Source of the DNA: Streptomyces spiralis
GTDB taxonomy: Bacteria > Actinomycetota > Actinomycetes > Streptomycetales > Streptomycetaceae
Direction of reading: 5' to 3'
DNA: 64,000 nucleotides
NCBI RefSeq assembly: GCF_014654675.1
Contig: NZ_BNBC01000010.1
Location: 124,001-188,000 of the forward strand
Shown here: positions 8,159 through 17,216 of the stretch, piece by piece
How positions within the stretch are numbered: the first letter of the stretch is position 1
How the letters are laid out: every line of letters starts with the position of its first letter
Position numbers and translations under genes: made by a program
The notes under the pieces: generated by a model
What the model was told of the DNA's origin: nothing
What the model saw: the letters and a program-made list of their open reading frames with translations, nothing else
The model's database searches: none

Positions 8159-9229
8159 TCAGATGAGCGTGAGTTGGACCGGCTCGGACATCGAGGGCGG
8201 ATGCGGTGCGGCGGTGTCCGGCTCCGCCGGGCGGATGCGCCGCGGCATCCCCGCGCGCGCGGGCCCGATCCCGTACTCCTGGGCCAGGTCGTGCACCTGA
8301 CGGGTGATCCGGCGCTGGTACCACTTGGGGGCGTAGGCGCCCTCGGCGTACAGGCGCTCGTAACGGCGCACCAGATGCGGGTGGTGCCGGCCGAGCCAGG
8401 CCATGAACCACTCGCGGGCGCCGGGCCGCAGATGCAGCGTCAGCGGGGTGACGGAGGTGGCCCCGGCCGCCGCGATCGCCCGTACCGTCGCCCGCAGCCG
8501 GTCCGGGTGGTCGCTGAGGAACGGGATCACCGGGGCCATCAGCACCCCGCAGCCGATGCCGTGCTCGGCGAGGGTGCGGACGACGTCCAGACGGCGTTCC
8601 GGCGCGGGCGTGCCCGGCTCCACGGTGCGCCACAGCTCGGGGTCGGTGAAGCCGACGGAGACGGAGATGCCCACGTCGGTGACCTCGGCCGCCTGCGTCA
8701 GCAGGTCCAGGTCGCGCAGGATGAGCGTGCCCTTGGTCAGGATCGAGAACGGGTTCGCCCGGTCGCGCAGGGCGGCCAGGATGCCCGGCATCAGGCGGTA
8801 GCGGCCCTCGGCCCGCTGGTAGCAGTCGACGTTGGTGCCCATCGCGATGTGCTCGCCCTGCCAGCGGCGCGAGGCCAGCTGGCGGCGCAGCAGCTCCGGC
8901 GCGTTCACCTTGACCACGATCTGGGTGTCGAAGCCGAGTCCGGTGTCCAGGTCCAGATAGCTGTGCGTCTTCCGCGCGAAGCAGTACACGCACGCGTGCG
9001 TGCAGCCCCGGTAGGGGTTGACGGTCCACTCGAACGGCATGCGGGAGGCGCCCGGCACGCGGTTGATGATCGAGCGGGCCCGGATCTCGTGGAAGGTGAT
9101 CCCGCGGAACTCGGGCATGTCGAAGGTGCGGGTGGTCACCGCGTCCGCGCCGAAAAGCGCGGCGTCGGCCCGGCTGTGTTCAAGGGCTCCGGAGCCCCCG
9201 GAGTCCGCTGTGAGGTTGTCCCAGCGCAT
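8159..9229 (-). CDS. Radical SAM protein, Rv2578c family
   Basis: 356-residue radical SAM enzyme. The 4Fe-4S site is in PYRGCTHACVYCF, a C-x3-C-x2-C arrangement. The barrel continues with VDCYQRAEGRYRLMPGIL, ILTKGTLILRDLDLL and GISVSVGFTDPELWRTVEPGTPAPERRLD, which group it with the Rv2578c/SplB-like proteins whose reaction is not settled. The ATG at 9229 follows an AGGGAGG site. A LexA-type box lies 39 bases upstream of the start codon, suggesting induction by DNA damage. Substrate unknown; repair of a DNA or RNA lesion is only a guess from family and context. Confidence 0.88.
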   Translation of the reverse strand: MRWDNLTADSGGSGALEHSRADAALFGADAVTTRTFDMPEFRGITFHEIRARSIINRVPGASRMPFEWTVNPYRGCTHACVYCFARKTHSYLDLDTGLGFDTQIVVKVNAPELLRRQLASRRWQGEHIAMGTNVDCYQRAEGRYRLMPGILAALRDRANPFSILTKGTLILRDLDLLTQAAEVTDVGISVSVGFTDPELWRTVEPGTPAPERRLDVVRTLAEHGIGCGVLMAPVIPFLSDHPDRLRATVRAIAAAGATSVTPLTLHLRPGAREWFMAWLGRHHPHLVRRYERLYAEGAYAPKWYQRRITRQVHDLAQEYGIGPARAGMPRRIRPAEPDTAAPHPPSMSEPVQLTLI

Positions 9230-9267
9230 CACGCCTCCCTTGTTCGGTGGCACTGGGCAGCAGAATA

Positions 9268-9279
9268 GAACATGTGTTC
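9268..9279. promoter_or_regulatory. LexA (SOS) box candidate
   Basis: GAACATGTGTTC fits the actinobacterial LexA core GAAC-N4-GTTC. On the minus strand a TATTCT -10-like hexamer directly abuts it, so a bound repressor would block transcription of the radical SAM gene that starts at 9229. The SRPBCC gene on the other side begins about 150 bases away. A separate palindrome, GAGCGATCGCTC, lies at 9292-9303; its role is unknown. Confidence 0.6.
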
Positions 9280-9427
9280 CCTTGATCGTGCGAGCGATCG
9301 CTCGGCCGCCGTTCCTGATCGCCCGGGTTGCCGGATTCGATCGGTTGCCGGACCCGGATTTGGGGTCCCGGGAGCGGGGTGGTTGGCTGTGTCCCAACCC
9401 CGAGAACGGATGTCCTGGAGGAACCCC

Positions 9428-9871
9428 ATGGCGCAGGTCGAGGCCACTACGGAGCGGGTCGTCGCGGCGGACGCGGAGAAGGTGTTCGACGCCCTCGCCG
9501 ACTACAGCGGCACCCGTGAGCGGCTGCTGCCCGAGCACTTCAGCGAGTACGAGGTGCGCGAGGGCGGGGACGGCGAGGGCACCCTCGTCCACTGGAAGCT
9601 CCAGGCCACCAGCAAGCGGATCCGTGACTGCCTCATGGAGGTGAGCGAGCCCACCGACGGCGAGCTCGTCGAGAAGGACCGCAACTCCTCCATGGTCACC
9701 ACCTGGCGGGTCACCCCGGCCGGCGAGGACCGCTCCCGGGTCGTCGTCACCACCGCCTGGAAGGGCGCCGGCGGCATCGGCGGCTTTTTCGAGAAGACGT
9801 TCGCACCCAAGGGCCTCGCCCGGATCTACGACGCCCTGCTCGCCAAGCTCGCCACCGAGGTCGAGAAGTAG
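9428..9871 (+). CDS. SRPBCC family protein
   Basis: 147 residues with the START/polyketide-cyclase-like (SRPBCC) fold pattern: N-terminal strand VEATTERVVAADAEKVFDALADY, then SEYEVREGGDGEGTLVHWKL, a central strand with TTWRVTPAGED and a C-terminal helix FFEKTFAPKGLARIYDALLAKLATEVEK. The family binds hydrophobic ligands in a deep cavity; the ligand cannot be predicted. The ATG at 9428 is set by TGGAGGA 6-7 bases upstream. Divergent from the radical SAM gene. Confidence 0.85.
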   Translation: MAQVEATTERVVAADAEKVFDALADYSGTRERLLPEHFSEYEVREGGDGEGTLVHWKLQATSKRIRDCLMEVSEPTDGELVEKDRNSSMVTTWRVTPAGEDRSRVVVTTAWKGAGGIGGFFEKTFAPKGLARIYDALLAKLATEVEK

Positions 9872-10031
9872 ATCGGGGGTCGCAACTCACCCCACGGCGG
9901 GCCCTGTTGACCCCTCACCGGTTCGAGTGATCTCCCCACAGCCTTGCCCAACGCCGTAACTCGTCGCGCTTGTACGTAGTTGTCGCGTTACGCGTGGACA
10001 TGGCGCGGTACCAGCGACGAGGGAGAGGCGC

Positions 10032-12491
10032 GTGGGCGGGATCACTCTGGTGCAGGACGAACCGGTCGTGCCGCCGCCCCCGGACACCGCCGCGGGGGCG
10101 GCCGCGCGGACGCCGGCCGCACCGCCGGACGCCCTCCCTCGGCTCAGCCCGCGCCGGGTGCGGCTGGTCTTCCTCGGGCTGATGCTCGCGCTGCTGCTCG
10201 CCGCGCTCGACCAGATGATCGTGGCCACCGCGCTGCCCAAGATCGTCGGTGAGCTGCACGGCCTGGACAAGATGTCCTGGGCGATCACCGCCTACCTGCT
10301 CACGGCCACCGTCGGGCTGCCCGTCTACGGCAAACTGGGCGACCTCATCGGCCGCAAGGGCGTGTTCCAGTTCGCCATCGGCGTCTTCGTCATCGGCTCG
10401 GCGCTCGCGGGCCGGGCCCAGACCATGGACCAGATGATCGCCTTCCGGGCCGTGCAGGGCATCGGCGCGGGCGGGCTGATGATCGGCGTGCAGGCCATCA
10501 TCGCGGACATCGTGCCGCCGCGGGAGCGCGGCCGGTTCATGGGACTCATCGGCGCCGCCTTCGGCCTCGCCTCCGTCGCGGGACCGCTGCTCGGCGGCTA
10601 CTTCACCGACCATCTGTCCTGGCGCTGGTGCTTCTACATCAACGTACCCTTCGGTCTGGTCACCTTCGCCGTCGTCACCGTCGTGCTCAAACTGCCCAGG
10701 ACCCGGGTCAGGGCCCGCTTCGACGTGCCGGGCACCCTGCTGCTCGCCACCGCCTCCACCTGCCTGGTGCTGCTGACCAGCTGGGGCGGCACCGAGTACG
10801 CCTGGGGCTCGCACGTCATCATCGGCCTCGGCGCCGGAGCCGCCGCGGCCGCCGTCCTCTTCGTCGTCGCCGAGCACTACGTCGCCGAACCCCTCATCCC
10901 GCTGCGGCTGTTCCGGGACTCCGTCTTCAACATCAGCGGTCTGGTCGGACTGGTCGTCGGCGTGGCGCTGTTCGGCGCGGCCAGCTATCTGCCCACCTTC
11001 CTGCAGATGGTCGACGGTGCCTCGGCCACCGAGTCCGGACTGCTGATGCTGCCCATGATGGGCGGCGTCGTGGGCGCGTCGATCCTCTCCGGGCAGCTCA
11101 TCAGCCACACCGGCCGCTACCGGATCTACCCGGTCCTCGGCTGCGCCCTGTCCGCCGTCGGCATGTGGCTGCTGTCCCGCCTGGAGATCGGCACCACCCG
11201 GCTGGAGTACAGCGTCTGGATGGCCGTGCTCGGCGCCGGTATCGGCCTGGTCATGCCGGTCCTGGTGCTCGCCGTGCAGAACTCCGTGCGACCCGCCGAC
11301 CTCGGCACGGCGACCAGCGCCAACAACTACTTCCGGCAGATCGGCGGCAGCGTCGGCGCCGCCGTCTTCGGCACCCTGTTCGCCGACCGGCTCGCCGACG
11401 CCCTGCACGACCGCATCCCCGCGCGCGCGGGCGCCGGCCTGCCCGACCCCGAGTCGATCACCCCTCAGGTGGTGCGCACGCTGCCGCCGGCCCTGCGCGA
11501 CGCCTACGTCCAGGCGTACGCCGACGCCATGCCGCGGATCTTCCTGTATCTCGTGCCGGTCCTGGTGCTCGGCCTGATCATCGCCTTCTTCCTCAAGGAG
11601 AAACCTCTGGTGTCCCACAACACCCCCGCCGCACCCGCCTACGAGGCCGCGCCCGCCTACGAGACGGAGCCCGCCGCACCGGCCACCGGCGTCTCGGCCC
11701 CGGGCGTGCCGCAGGCGCGTTCGCCGTACCCGGCCGGAATCCCCGTCTGCGGCACCGTGCAGCACGCGGACGGCACCGTCGTGCCCCGCGCGGCGCTCAC
11801 CCTCATCGACGTCGGCGGCCGGCAGATCGGGCGGGGCGCGAGCGGTGAGGACGGACGGTACGCGCTGTCCACGCCGGGCTCCGGGTCGTACGTCCTGATC
11901 GCCGCCGCCGGAGGGCACCAGCCGCAGGCGGTCTCCGTGACCGTCGGCGAGCGGCCCGTCGAACTCGACGTCGTCCTCGGCGGCGCCGGACGTCTCGCGG
12001 GCACCGTGTGCACCGCCGACGGCACCCCGGTGCGGGACGCCGCCGTGACCCTGACCAACGTGCACGGCGAGGTCGTCGCCGGCACCCGCAGCGGACGCGA
12101 GGGTGGCTACGTCATCAGCGAGCTGGTCGCCGGGGAGTACACCCTGGCCGCCAGCGCGCCCGCCTTCCGGCCGACCGCGCTCCCCGTCAGCGTGCAGGCC
12201 TCGCGGGAGACCCGCCAGGACGTGGAACTGGCGGGCGGCGCCGTACTGCGCGGCACGGTACGGGCCGGTGGCGGGCGGCCCGTGGAGGACGCCCGCGTCA
12301 CCCTGCTCGACGCGGCCGGCAACGTCGTCGACACCCTCACCACCGGCCCCGACGGAACGTTCCGCTTCGTGGACCTGTCCTCCGGCGAGTACACCGTGAT
12401 CGCGGCCGGCTACCCACCGGTCGCCACGGTGCTCCAGGTGGCCGCCGGGGGCCGCACGGAACGGGACCTCCAGCTCGGTCACGAGGACTGA
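10032..12491 (+). CDS. MFS drug exporter (DHA2/EmrB type) with three C-terminal carboxypeptidase-regulatory-like domains
   Basis: 819 residues. About 1-520 form a DHA2-type major facilitator transporter (14 membrane segments expected): [21 protein letters not shown] in TM1, the loop-2 motif [10 protein letters not shown], and [26 protein letters not shown]. After a Pro/Ala linker come three consecutive beta-sandwich repeats of about 80 residues (about 570-650, 650-733, 734-819), each with a core like GxVxxADGxPVxxAxVTLxxxxGxxVxxxxSGxDGxY and a tail [10 protein letters not shown] or [10 protein letters not shown]. With 14 segments the tail would be cytoplasmic. GTG at 10032 follows GGGAGAGG. 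Substrate unknown; proton-driven multidrug export is the family role. Confidence 0.9.
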   Translation: MGGITLVQDEPVVPPPPDTAAGAAARTPAAPPDALPRLSPRRVRLVFLGLMLALLLAALDQMIVATALPKIVGELHGLDKMSWAITAYLLTATVGLPVYGKLGDLIGRKGVFQFAIGVFVIGSALAGRAQTMDQMIAFRAVQGIGAGGLMIGVQAIIADIVPPRERGRFMGLIGAAFGLASVAGPLLGGYFTDHLSWRWCFYINVPFGLVTFAVVTVVLKLPRTRVRARFDVPGTLLLATASTCLVLLTSWGGTEYAWGSHVIIGLGAGAAAAAVLFVVAEHYVAEPLIPLRLFRDSVFNISGLVGLVVGVALFGAASYLPTFLQMVDGASATESGLLMLPMMGGVVGASILSGQLISHTGRYRIYPVLGCALSAVGMWLLSRLEIGTTRLEYSVWMAVLGAGIGLVMPVLVLAVQNSVRPADLGTATSANNYFRQIGGSVGAAVFGTLFADRLADALHDRIPARAGAGLPDPESITPQVVRTLPPALRDAYVQAYADAMPRIFLYLVPVLVLGLIIAFFLKEKPLVSHNTPAAPAYEAAPAYETEPAAPATGVSAPGVPQARSPYPAGIPVCGTVQHADGTVVPRAALTLIDVGGRQIGRGASGEDGRYALSTPGSGSYVLIAAAGGHQPQAVSVTVGERPVELDVVLGGAGRLAGTVCTADGTPVRDAAVTLTNVHGEVVAGTRSGREGGYVISELVAGEYTLAASAPAFRPTALPVSVQASRETRQDVELAGGAVLRGTVRAGGGRPVEDARVTLLDAAGNVVDTLTTGPDGTFRFVDLSSGEYTVIAAGYPPVATVLQVAAGGRTERDLQLGHED

Positions 12492-13490
12492 TCCGGCCGC
12501 CGGGGGGCCGCTGGACGGGGCGTGCCCGGGGGCCGGGGTGTGTGTGGGTCGGTGGGGCGCGGTCGGGGGCCGGGGCGTCGGCCGATGGGGCGTCCCTGGG
12601 CGCCGGGGCGTCGGCCGATGGGGCGTCCCTGGGCGCCGGGGTGTAGGCCGAGGGCGCGTGCCGGGAGGTCTGGGGTGCCGGCCGGGGGGCGCGGGCGCGG
12701 GCGCGTTCGGGTGCCAGGGTGCTCGTCGGCGAGATGTGCCCGGGGGCGGGGGTTCCGGTCGTCGGGGGGCCGGGGCGTCGGACGACGGGGCGTGCCCGGA
12801 GGTCTGGGGCGCCCGGTCGGCGCCGTACGCCCGGGGAGCCGGGGTGCGGGCCAGGGGGGGCGCGTCCGGGAGCCAGCGTGCCGGTCGGCGAGATGTACCC
12901 GGGGGCGGGGGAGTCGGCCGGCGGGCGTGCCTGGGGCGTCGGCCGATGGGGCGCGTCTGGCGACCCCGGCGTCGGTCAGCGGGGCCTGGCCGGGGCCGGA
13001 GTGTCGGCCGACAGGGTGTGCCCGGGGGCGGGGCGCTGCTCTGGGGGTCGTGCTCGGAGGCCGGGGCGTAGGCCGACGAGGCTTGCCCGGGGGTCTGGGG
13101 TATCCGTCGGCGACGCGCGCCCGAGGGCCGGGGCGTCGGTCGGCGACATGCGTTCGTGGGCCGGGAAGCCGGTCGGCGGGGCGTGTCCAGGGGCTGGGGT
13201 GTCGGCCCAGGGGGCGTGTCCAGGGGCTGGGTGTCGACCGACGTGGCGCGTCCAGGGGCCGGGGTGCCCATCGGCGGGACGTGCCCATGGCCGGGGTGTC
13301 GATCGGTGGCGTGTGGTCGGGGGCGCGGCGTCGGACGATGGGTGTGGTCGGGGCGCGGCGTGGGACGACGGGGCGTGCCTGGGAGGGCTGGGGTGCCGGT
13401 CGGCGGGTGTGCCCCGGGGGCCTGGGTTCGGGCGGAGGGGTGGGCTTGGGCGTGGGCGTCTGCCCGGTGGGGTGGCGTCAAAACAATTCC
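12492..13490. repeat. Degenerate ~33-bp G-rich tandem repeat array, no gene
   Basis: About 1 kb of strongly strand-biased sequence (plus strand full of GGGG runs) built from roughly 25-30 diverged units with a period near 33 bases. The cleanest copies are at 12571-12603 and 12604-12636, identical over about 33 bases; later anchors of the form GTCGGNCGANGGGGCG recur every 31-34 bases to about 13400. Because unit lengths include 31, 32 and 34, no frame is conserved along the array, which argues against coding although frames stay open on both strands. The G-runs could form G-quadruplexes. The stretch 13490-13580 is ordinary sequence and probably holds the promoter of the next gene. Confidence 0.75.
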
Positions 13491-13580
13491 GGTGTTGCCA
13501 CACATCGCGACCGGTCGGCGCCGTACCGTGGTGGCCGGGGGAAGAGATCTTGCGGAGCCGTGGGGAGAGGGGCCTGGGCC

Positions 13581-16073
13581 ATGGACCGTGGCACCGAAGG
13601 GGACGTACCTCCCGGCCGCCGACCTGGCGGCGGGACCGGTGCGCCGGCGGCGGACGCCACGGCGGCCGGCCGCGTCCCGCTCGGCGTGGTCGTGGTCGAC
13701 CACGACGGCCTGGTGTCGCACTGGAGCAGGGGCGCGGGGCGGCTCTTCGGCACCGGCAAGGAGGAGGCCATCGGCCGTCCGGTCGTGGACCTGCTGCCGG
13801 TCTCCGGCGCCCTGGGCGACGAGTCCGACGACGCCCGGCATCCCGCGTCCGCCGTTCACGACGGGCTGGGCCCCGGCCTGGAGACCTCACTCGACGGGCG
13901 GCTGTCCTACCCCGCGGCGGGCCGCGCCCGCCTCACCGTGCCCGGCCGGGACCGCCTCGACGTCCTGTGGTGGGCGTATCCGCTGGTCGGCCCGGGCCGG
14001 GAGCGGCTGCTGGTGCTCGCCGCCGACGCGGACGGACTGCGCCCCGGCGAGGCCGACGAGCCCGGCGGGCCGGACACGGACCTCGGGTTCGAGCGGATCG
14101 CGCCGGCCTTCGCCCTGCACACCGACTTCCCCGGCGCCGAGGAGCTGGCCCGCAGGCTGCCGGAGATCATGCCCAGCATGAGCGTCGACGAGAGCGCCCG
14201 GATCGTCGCCCAGGTCCTCGAACTGGGCTATCCGGTCCTGGAGTTCAGCCAGAACGACCGGGTGCCCGTCACCCCCGACTGGGGCGTGGCCCGCCGCGCC
14301 GAGCGCAGGGCCCGCCGCGAGCGGGCCGCCCGGGCCGCCGCCCAGGGCCTGCCCGCGCCGGAGGAGGCCACCGACGACGAGGGCGTCGACCTGGAGTACG
14401 CGGCCGTCCGCGAACGCCTGGAGTTCCTCACCGAGGTCAGCGGCCGGATCGGCACCTCGCTCGACCTCGCGCGGACCATCGTCGAGGTCAGCAAGGCCGT
14501 CGTACCGCGCTTCACCGATGTCGCCGGCACCTATCTGCGTGAGCAGGTCGTCGCCGGGGAGGGGTTCCCCGAGGGCGTGCCCGACACGACCACCATGTGG
14601 CACCGGGTGGCCCTGGAGCACACCGACGAGCCCGGCCGCTGGGACGACGTGGTGCCGGTCGGCGAGGCCATGCCGTTCCCCGCGCACACCCCGTTCTTCC
14701 AGTGCATGACGAGCGGCGAGCCCGTGCTCGTGCCCCGCATCAGCGAGGAGATGGGCCACGCCATCGCCTCGCAGTTCGAGAAGCGCGACATCCGGCCGCT
14801 GATCACCCACCGCTCGATGCTCGTCGTCCCGTTGAAGGCGCGCAACGTCGTCCTCGGCTTCATGATCCTGCTGCGCCACCCCGAGCGGGCCGAGTTCAAC
14901 GACATGGACCGGGTCACCGGCGCCGAGCTCGCCGCCCGCGCGGGCCTCGTGCTCGACAACGCCCGCATGTACACGTACCAGGAGAGCGTCGCCGAGACCC
15001 TCCAGGACAGCATGCTGCCGCACATTCCGCCGCGGATGGCGGGCTGCGACATCGCCACCCGCTATCTGCCGGGCACGCTGCTCGGCCGGGTCGGCGGCGA
15101 CTGGTTCGACTCGGTGAAGCTGCCCGGCGCCCGCACCGCGCTCGTCGTCGGCGACGTGATGGGCCACGGGCTGAACTCGGCCGCGATGATGGGGCAGTTG
15201 CGTACGGCCGTGCAGACCATGGCGGCGCTCGACCTGCCGCCCGCCCAGCTGCTGCGCAACCTCGACGACCTCGCCCAGCGGCTCGGCGACACCTACCTCG
15301 CGACCTGCCTCTACGCCGTCTACGACCCCATCGCGAGCGAACTGCACCTCGCCAACGCGGGCCACATCCCGCCCGTCCTGGTGCGCGCCGATGACGGCCG
15401 CAGCGAGCTGCTGGAGCTGCCCACGGGGGCGCCCATCGGCGTGGGCGGGGTGCCCTTCGAGGCGGTACGGGTGCGGGTGCGGCCCGGCGACCGCCTGGTC
15501 ATGTGCACCGACGGGCTGGTCGAGGTGCGCGGCGAGGACATCGGTGTGGGGCTCGCCACACTCTGCGAGTCCGCCGCCCACCCGGCCGCGTCCATGGACG
15601 ACGCCTGCGACACGATCATCCGCGCGCTGGCCACACGCGGGGGCCGCAAGGACGACGTGGCCCTGCTGCTGGTCCGTCTGGGCGGCATCGAGCCGGAGGA
15701 CGTGGCCGAGTGGCGCCTGAGCCAGGGCCCGGCAGAGGTGGGCCGCGCCCGCGCGGCGGTCCGCGAGCAGCTTCACGCATGGGGGCTGGCCCGGCTGGCC
15801 GACCCCGCCGAGCTGATGGTCAGCGAGCTCGTCACCAACGCGGTACGGCACTCCCACGGCCGGCCCGTCGAGCTGCGCCTGGTCCGCAGTGACACGTTGC
15901 TGTGCGAGGTCGAGGACGACGACCACGACCTGCCCACCCTGCTGAGCGCCGGCCCCACCGACGAGTCGGGCCGCGGCCTGCGCGTGGTCAGTGCCCTGGC
16001 CCGCGAGTGGGGCACCACCCGCACCCCAGCCGGCAAGACGGTCTGGTTCGAACTGACCCTGCCCCGCCGCTGA
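13581..16073 (+). CDS. PAS-GAF-SpoIIE phosphatase with C-terminal HATPase domain
   Basis: 830-residue PP2C-type Ser/Thr phosphatase of the SpoIIE/RsbU class, likely acting on anti-sigma antagonist proteins. Order: PAS-like start (about 30-110, LGVVVVDHDGLVSHWSRGAGRLFG), charged helical linker (about 235-270), GAF domain (about 280-440), phosphatase core (about 475-690) with metal residues in RVGGDWFD, VVGDVMGHG, CTDGLVE and KDDVALLL, then a GHKL ATPase of the RsbW type (about 700-830) with ELVTNAVRHS and DESGRGLRVV. The ATG at 13581 has GGGAGAGG upstream; the frame is open into the repeat array at left, but that part has no protein-like composition. The phosphatase-kinase fusion suggests one chain sets the state of a partner-switching pathway. 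Confidence 0.93.
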   Translation: MDRGTEGDVPPGRRPGGGTGAPAADATAAGRVPLGVVVVDHDGLVSHWSRGAGRLFGTGKEEAIGRPVVDLLPVSGALGDESDDARHPASAVHDGLGPGLETSLDGRLSYPAAGRARLTVPGRDRLDVLWWAYPLVGPGRERLLVLAADADGLRPGEADEPGGPDTDLGFERIAPAFALHTDFPGAEELARRLPEIMPSMSVDESARIVAQVLELGYPVLEFSQNDRVPVTPDWGVARRAERRARRERAARAAAQGLPAPEEATDDEGVDLEYAAVRERLEFLTEVSGRIGTSLDLARTIVEVSKAVVPRFTDVAGTYLREQVVAGEGFPEGVPDTTTMWHRVALEHTDEPGRWDDVVPVGEAMPFPAHTPFFQCMTSGEPVLVPRISEEMGHAIASQFEKRDIRPLITHRSMLVVPLKARNVVLGFMILLRHPERAEFNDMDRVTGAELAARAGLVLDNARMYTYQESVAETLQDSMLPHIPPRMAGCDIATRYLPGTLLGRVGGDWFDSVKLPGARTALVVGDVMGHGLNSAAMMGQLRTAVQTMAALDLPPAQLLRNLDDLAQRLGDTYLATCLYAVYDPIASELHLANAGHIPPVLVRADDGRSELLELPTGAPIGVGGVPFEAVRVRVRPGDRLVMCTDGLVEVRGEDIGVGLATLCESAAHPAASMDDACDTIIRALATRGGRKDDVALLLVRLGGIEPEDVAEWRLSQGPAEVGRARAAVREQLHAWGLARLADPAELMVSELVTNAVRHSHGRPVELRLVRSDTLLCEVEDDDHDLPTLLSAGPTDESGRGLRVVSALAREWGTTRTPAGKTVWFELTLPRR

Positions 16074-16341
16074 GCCCGGCCCGGCGCATACCCCGCGCCC
16101 CGCGCACCCGTCACGCCCCGCGCACACACCGCACACACCGGACCCCCGCACGCGGTCGCACCCGCGCGCCCCCACGTACGCCCACGCACCACCCGACATG
16201 CGCAGCCGGTGCACCGGCGTGTACGAGTCGCGCGTGGCGGTGAAGGAATGTGTCGGGCGCTTGTGAGCGGGATCTCCGCGCGATAGACCGTACTGGCCCG
16301 TCACTCAGGACACATGATCGCCGTACGCAGGGGAGTTGGGC

Positions 16342-17067
16342 ATGAGCGTGACCAGTCGGTACCGCCAGGCGTGGGAGGGGTTCTGGGCCGAGGTGCCGGA
16401 CGAGCCGGGGGCGGTGTTCTGGGACTCCGAGCCGGCGCTCGCCGCCGGCCTCCAGCTCCCGCTGTTCGCACCGCACCTCACCGACCCGGAACTGCCCCTC
16501 GTCGACCTCGGGTGCGGCAACGGCACCCAGACCCGTTTCCTCGCCGGCCGCTTCCCGCGCGTCGTAGGCGCCGACATCGCCGCTTCGGCCATCGAGCACG
16601 CCCGGCACGCCGACCCCGGCGGACGGGCCGCGTACCGGGTGCTGGACGCGGCCGACAAGGCCGAGGCCGAGAGCCTGCACGCCGAGCTCGGTGACGTCAA
16701 CGTCTACATGCGCGGCGTACTGCACCAGTGCGAGCCGGACGACCGGCAGTCGCTCGTGGACTGCCTCGCCGTCCTCGCCGGTGAGCACGGCCGGGTCTTC
16801 CTCGTCGAGCTGTCCGAGGCGGCCCGGCCGATCCTGGGCCGGCTGGCGCAGGACCCCGCCGGGCCCCCGGCCAAGCTCGCCCCGGTCTTCCGGCACGGCA
16901 TCGCCCCCGGTGAGGTGGCCGACGCCGCCGTGCCGGAGTATCTGCGCGCGGCCGGCCTCACCGTGCTCGACGACGGCGAACTCCCGCTGGCCACGACCGA
17001 GTTCGCACCCGACGGTCGCCGGATCGACCTGCCCTCGAAGTGGCTCGTGGCGGGCCGCGCCCGGTGA
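16342..17067 (+). CDS. Class I SAM-dependent methyltransferase
   Basis: 241 residues. The SAM-binding motif I is VDLGCGNGTQTRFLAG, followed by VVGADIAASAIEHARHA (motif II region) and a motif-IV-like GDVNVYMRGVLHQ. The rest keeps the methyltransferase fold up to WLVAGRAR. The ATG at 16342 was chosen for the AGGGGAG 8 bases upstream; a TTG at 16336 is unlikely. Substrate unknown; the neighbouring genes do not narrow it. The 268 bases before it hold no visible gene. Confidence 0.85.
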   Translation: MSVTSRYRQAWEGFWAEVPDEPGAVFWDSEPALAAGLQLPLFAPHLTDPELPLVDLGCGNGTQTRFLAGRFPRVVGADIAASAIEHARHADPGGRAAYRVLDAADKAEAESLHAELGDVNVYMRGVLHQCEPDDRQSLVDCLAVLAGEHGRVFLVELSEAARPILGRLAQDPAGPPAKLAPVFRHGIAPGEVADAAVPEYLRAAGLTVLDDGELPLATTEFAPDGRRIDLPSKWLVAGRAR

Positions 17068-17155
17068 GGGGCGCCCGGGGCGGGCGCTCTGCGTGTCAGT
17101 GGGACGGCGTATTGTCGCATTGACGTAGTTTGGAGGGGGCGGGGATCGGCGTGCT

Positions 17156-17172
17156 CCCTACAGCCTGTAGGG
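17156..17172. promoter_or_regulatory. Inverted repeat in front of the glycosyltransferase gene
   Basis: CCCTACA-GCC-TGTAGGG, a perfect 7-bp inverted repeat whose right arm overlaps a TAGGGT -10-like box (17168-17173), 45 bases before the start codon at 17217. It could be an operator on the promoter of the two-gene glycosyltransferase operon, or a small leader hairpin. Confidence 0.4.
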
Positions 17173-17216
17173 TTACGTCCACCCCACGCCGAACGGAACA
17201 GAGACGAGAGGTGGCC

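Noticed and set aside
12522..13580. Upstream extension of the PP2C phosphatase frame through the repeat array
   Set aside because: The extension is Gly/Arg low-complexity sequence whose repeat period of 31-34 bases does not keep a frame; the ATG at 13581 has a good ribosome site and begins normal protein sequence.
9915..13859. A 1314-residue open frame on the minus strand across the MFS gene and the repeat array
   Set aside because: It is antisense to a well-supported transporter gene, is Pro/Arg/Gly-rich without domains, and is explained by high GC content and the C-rich complement of the repeat array.
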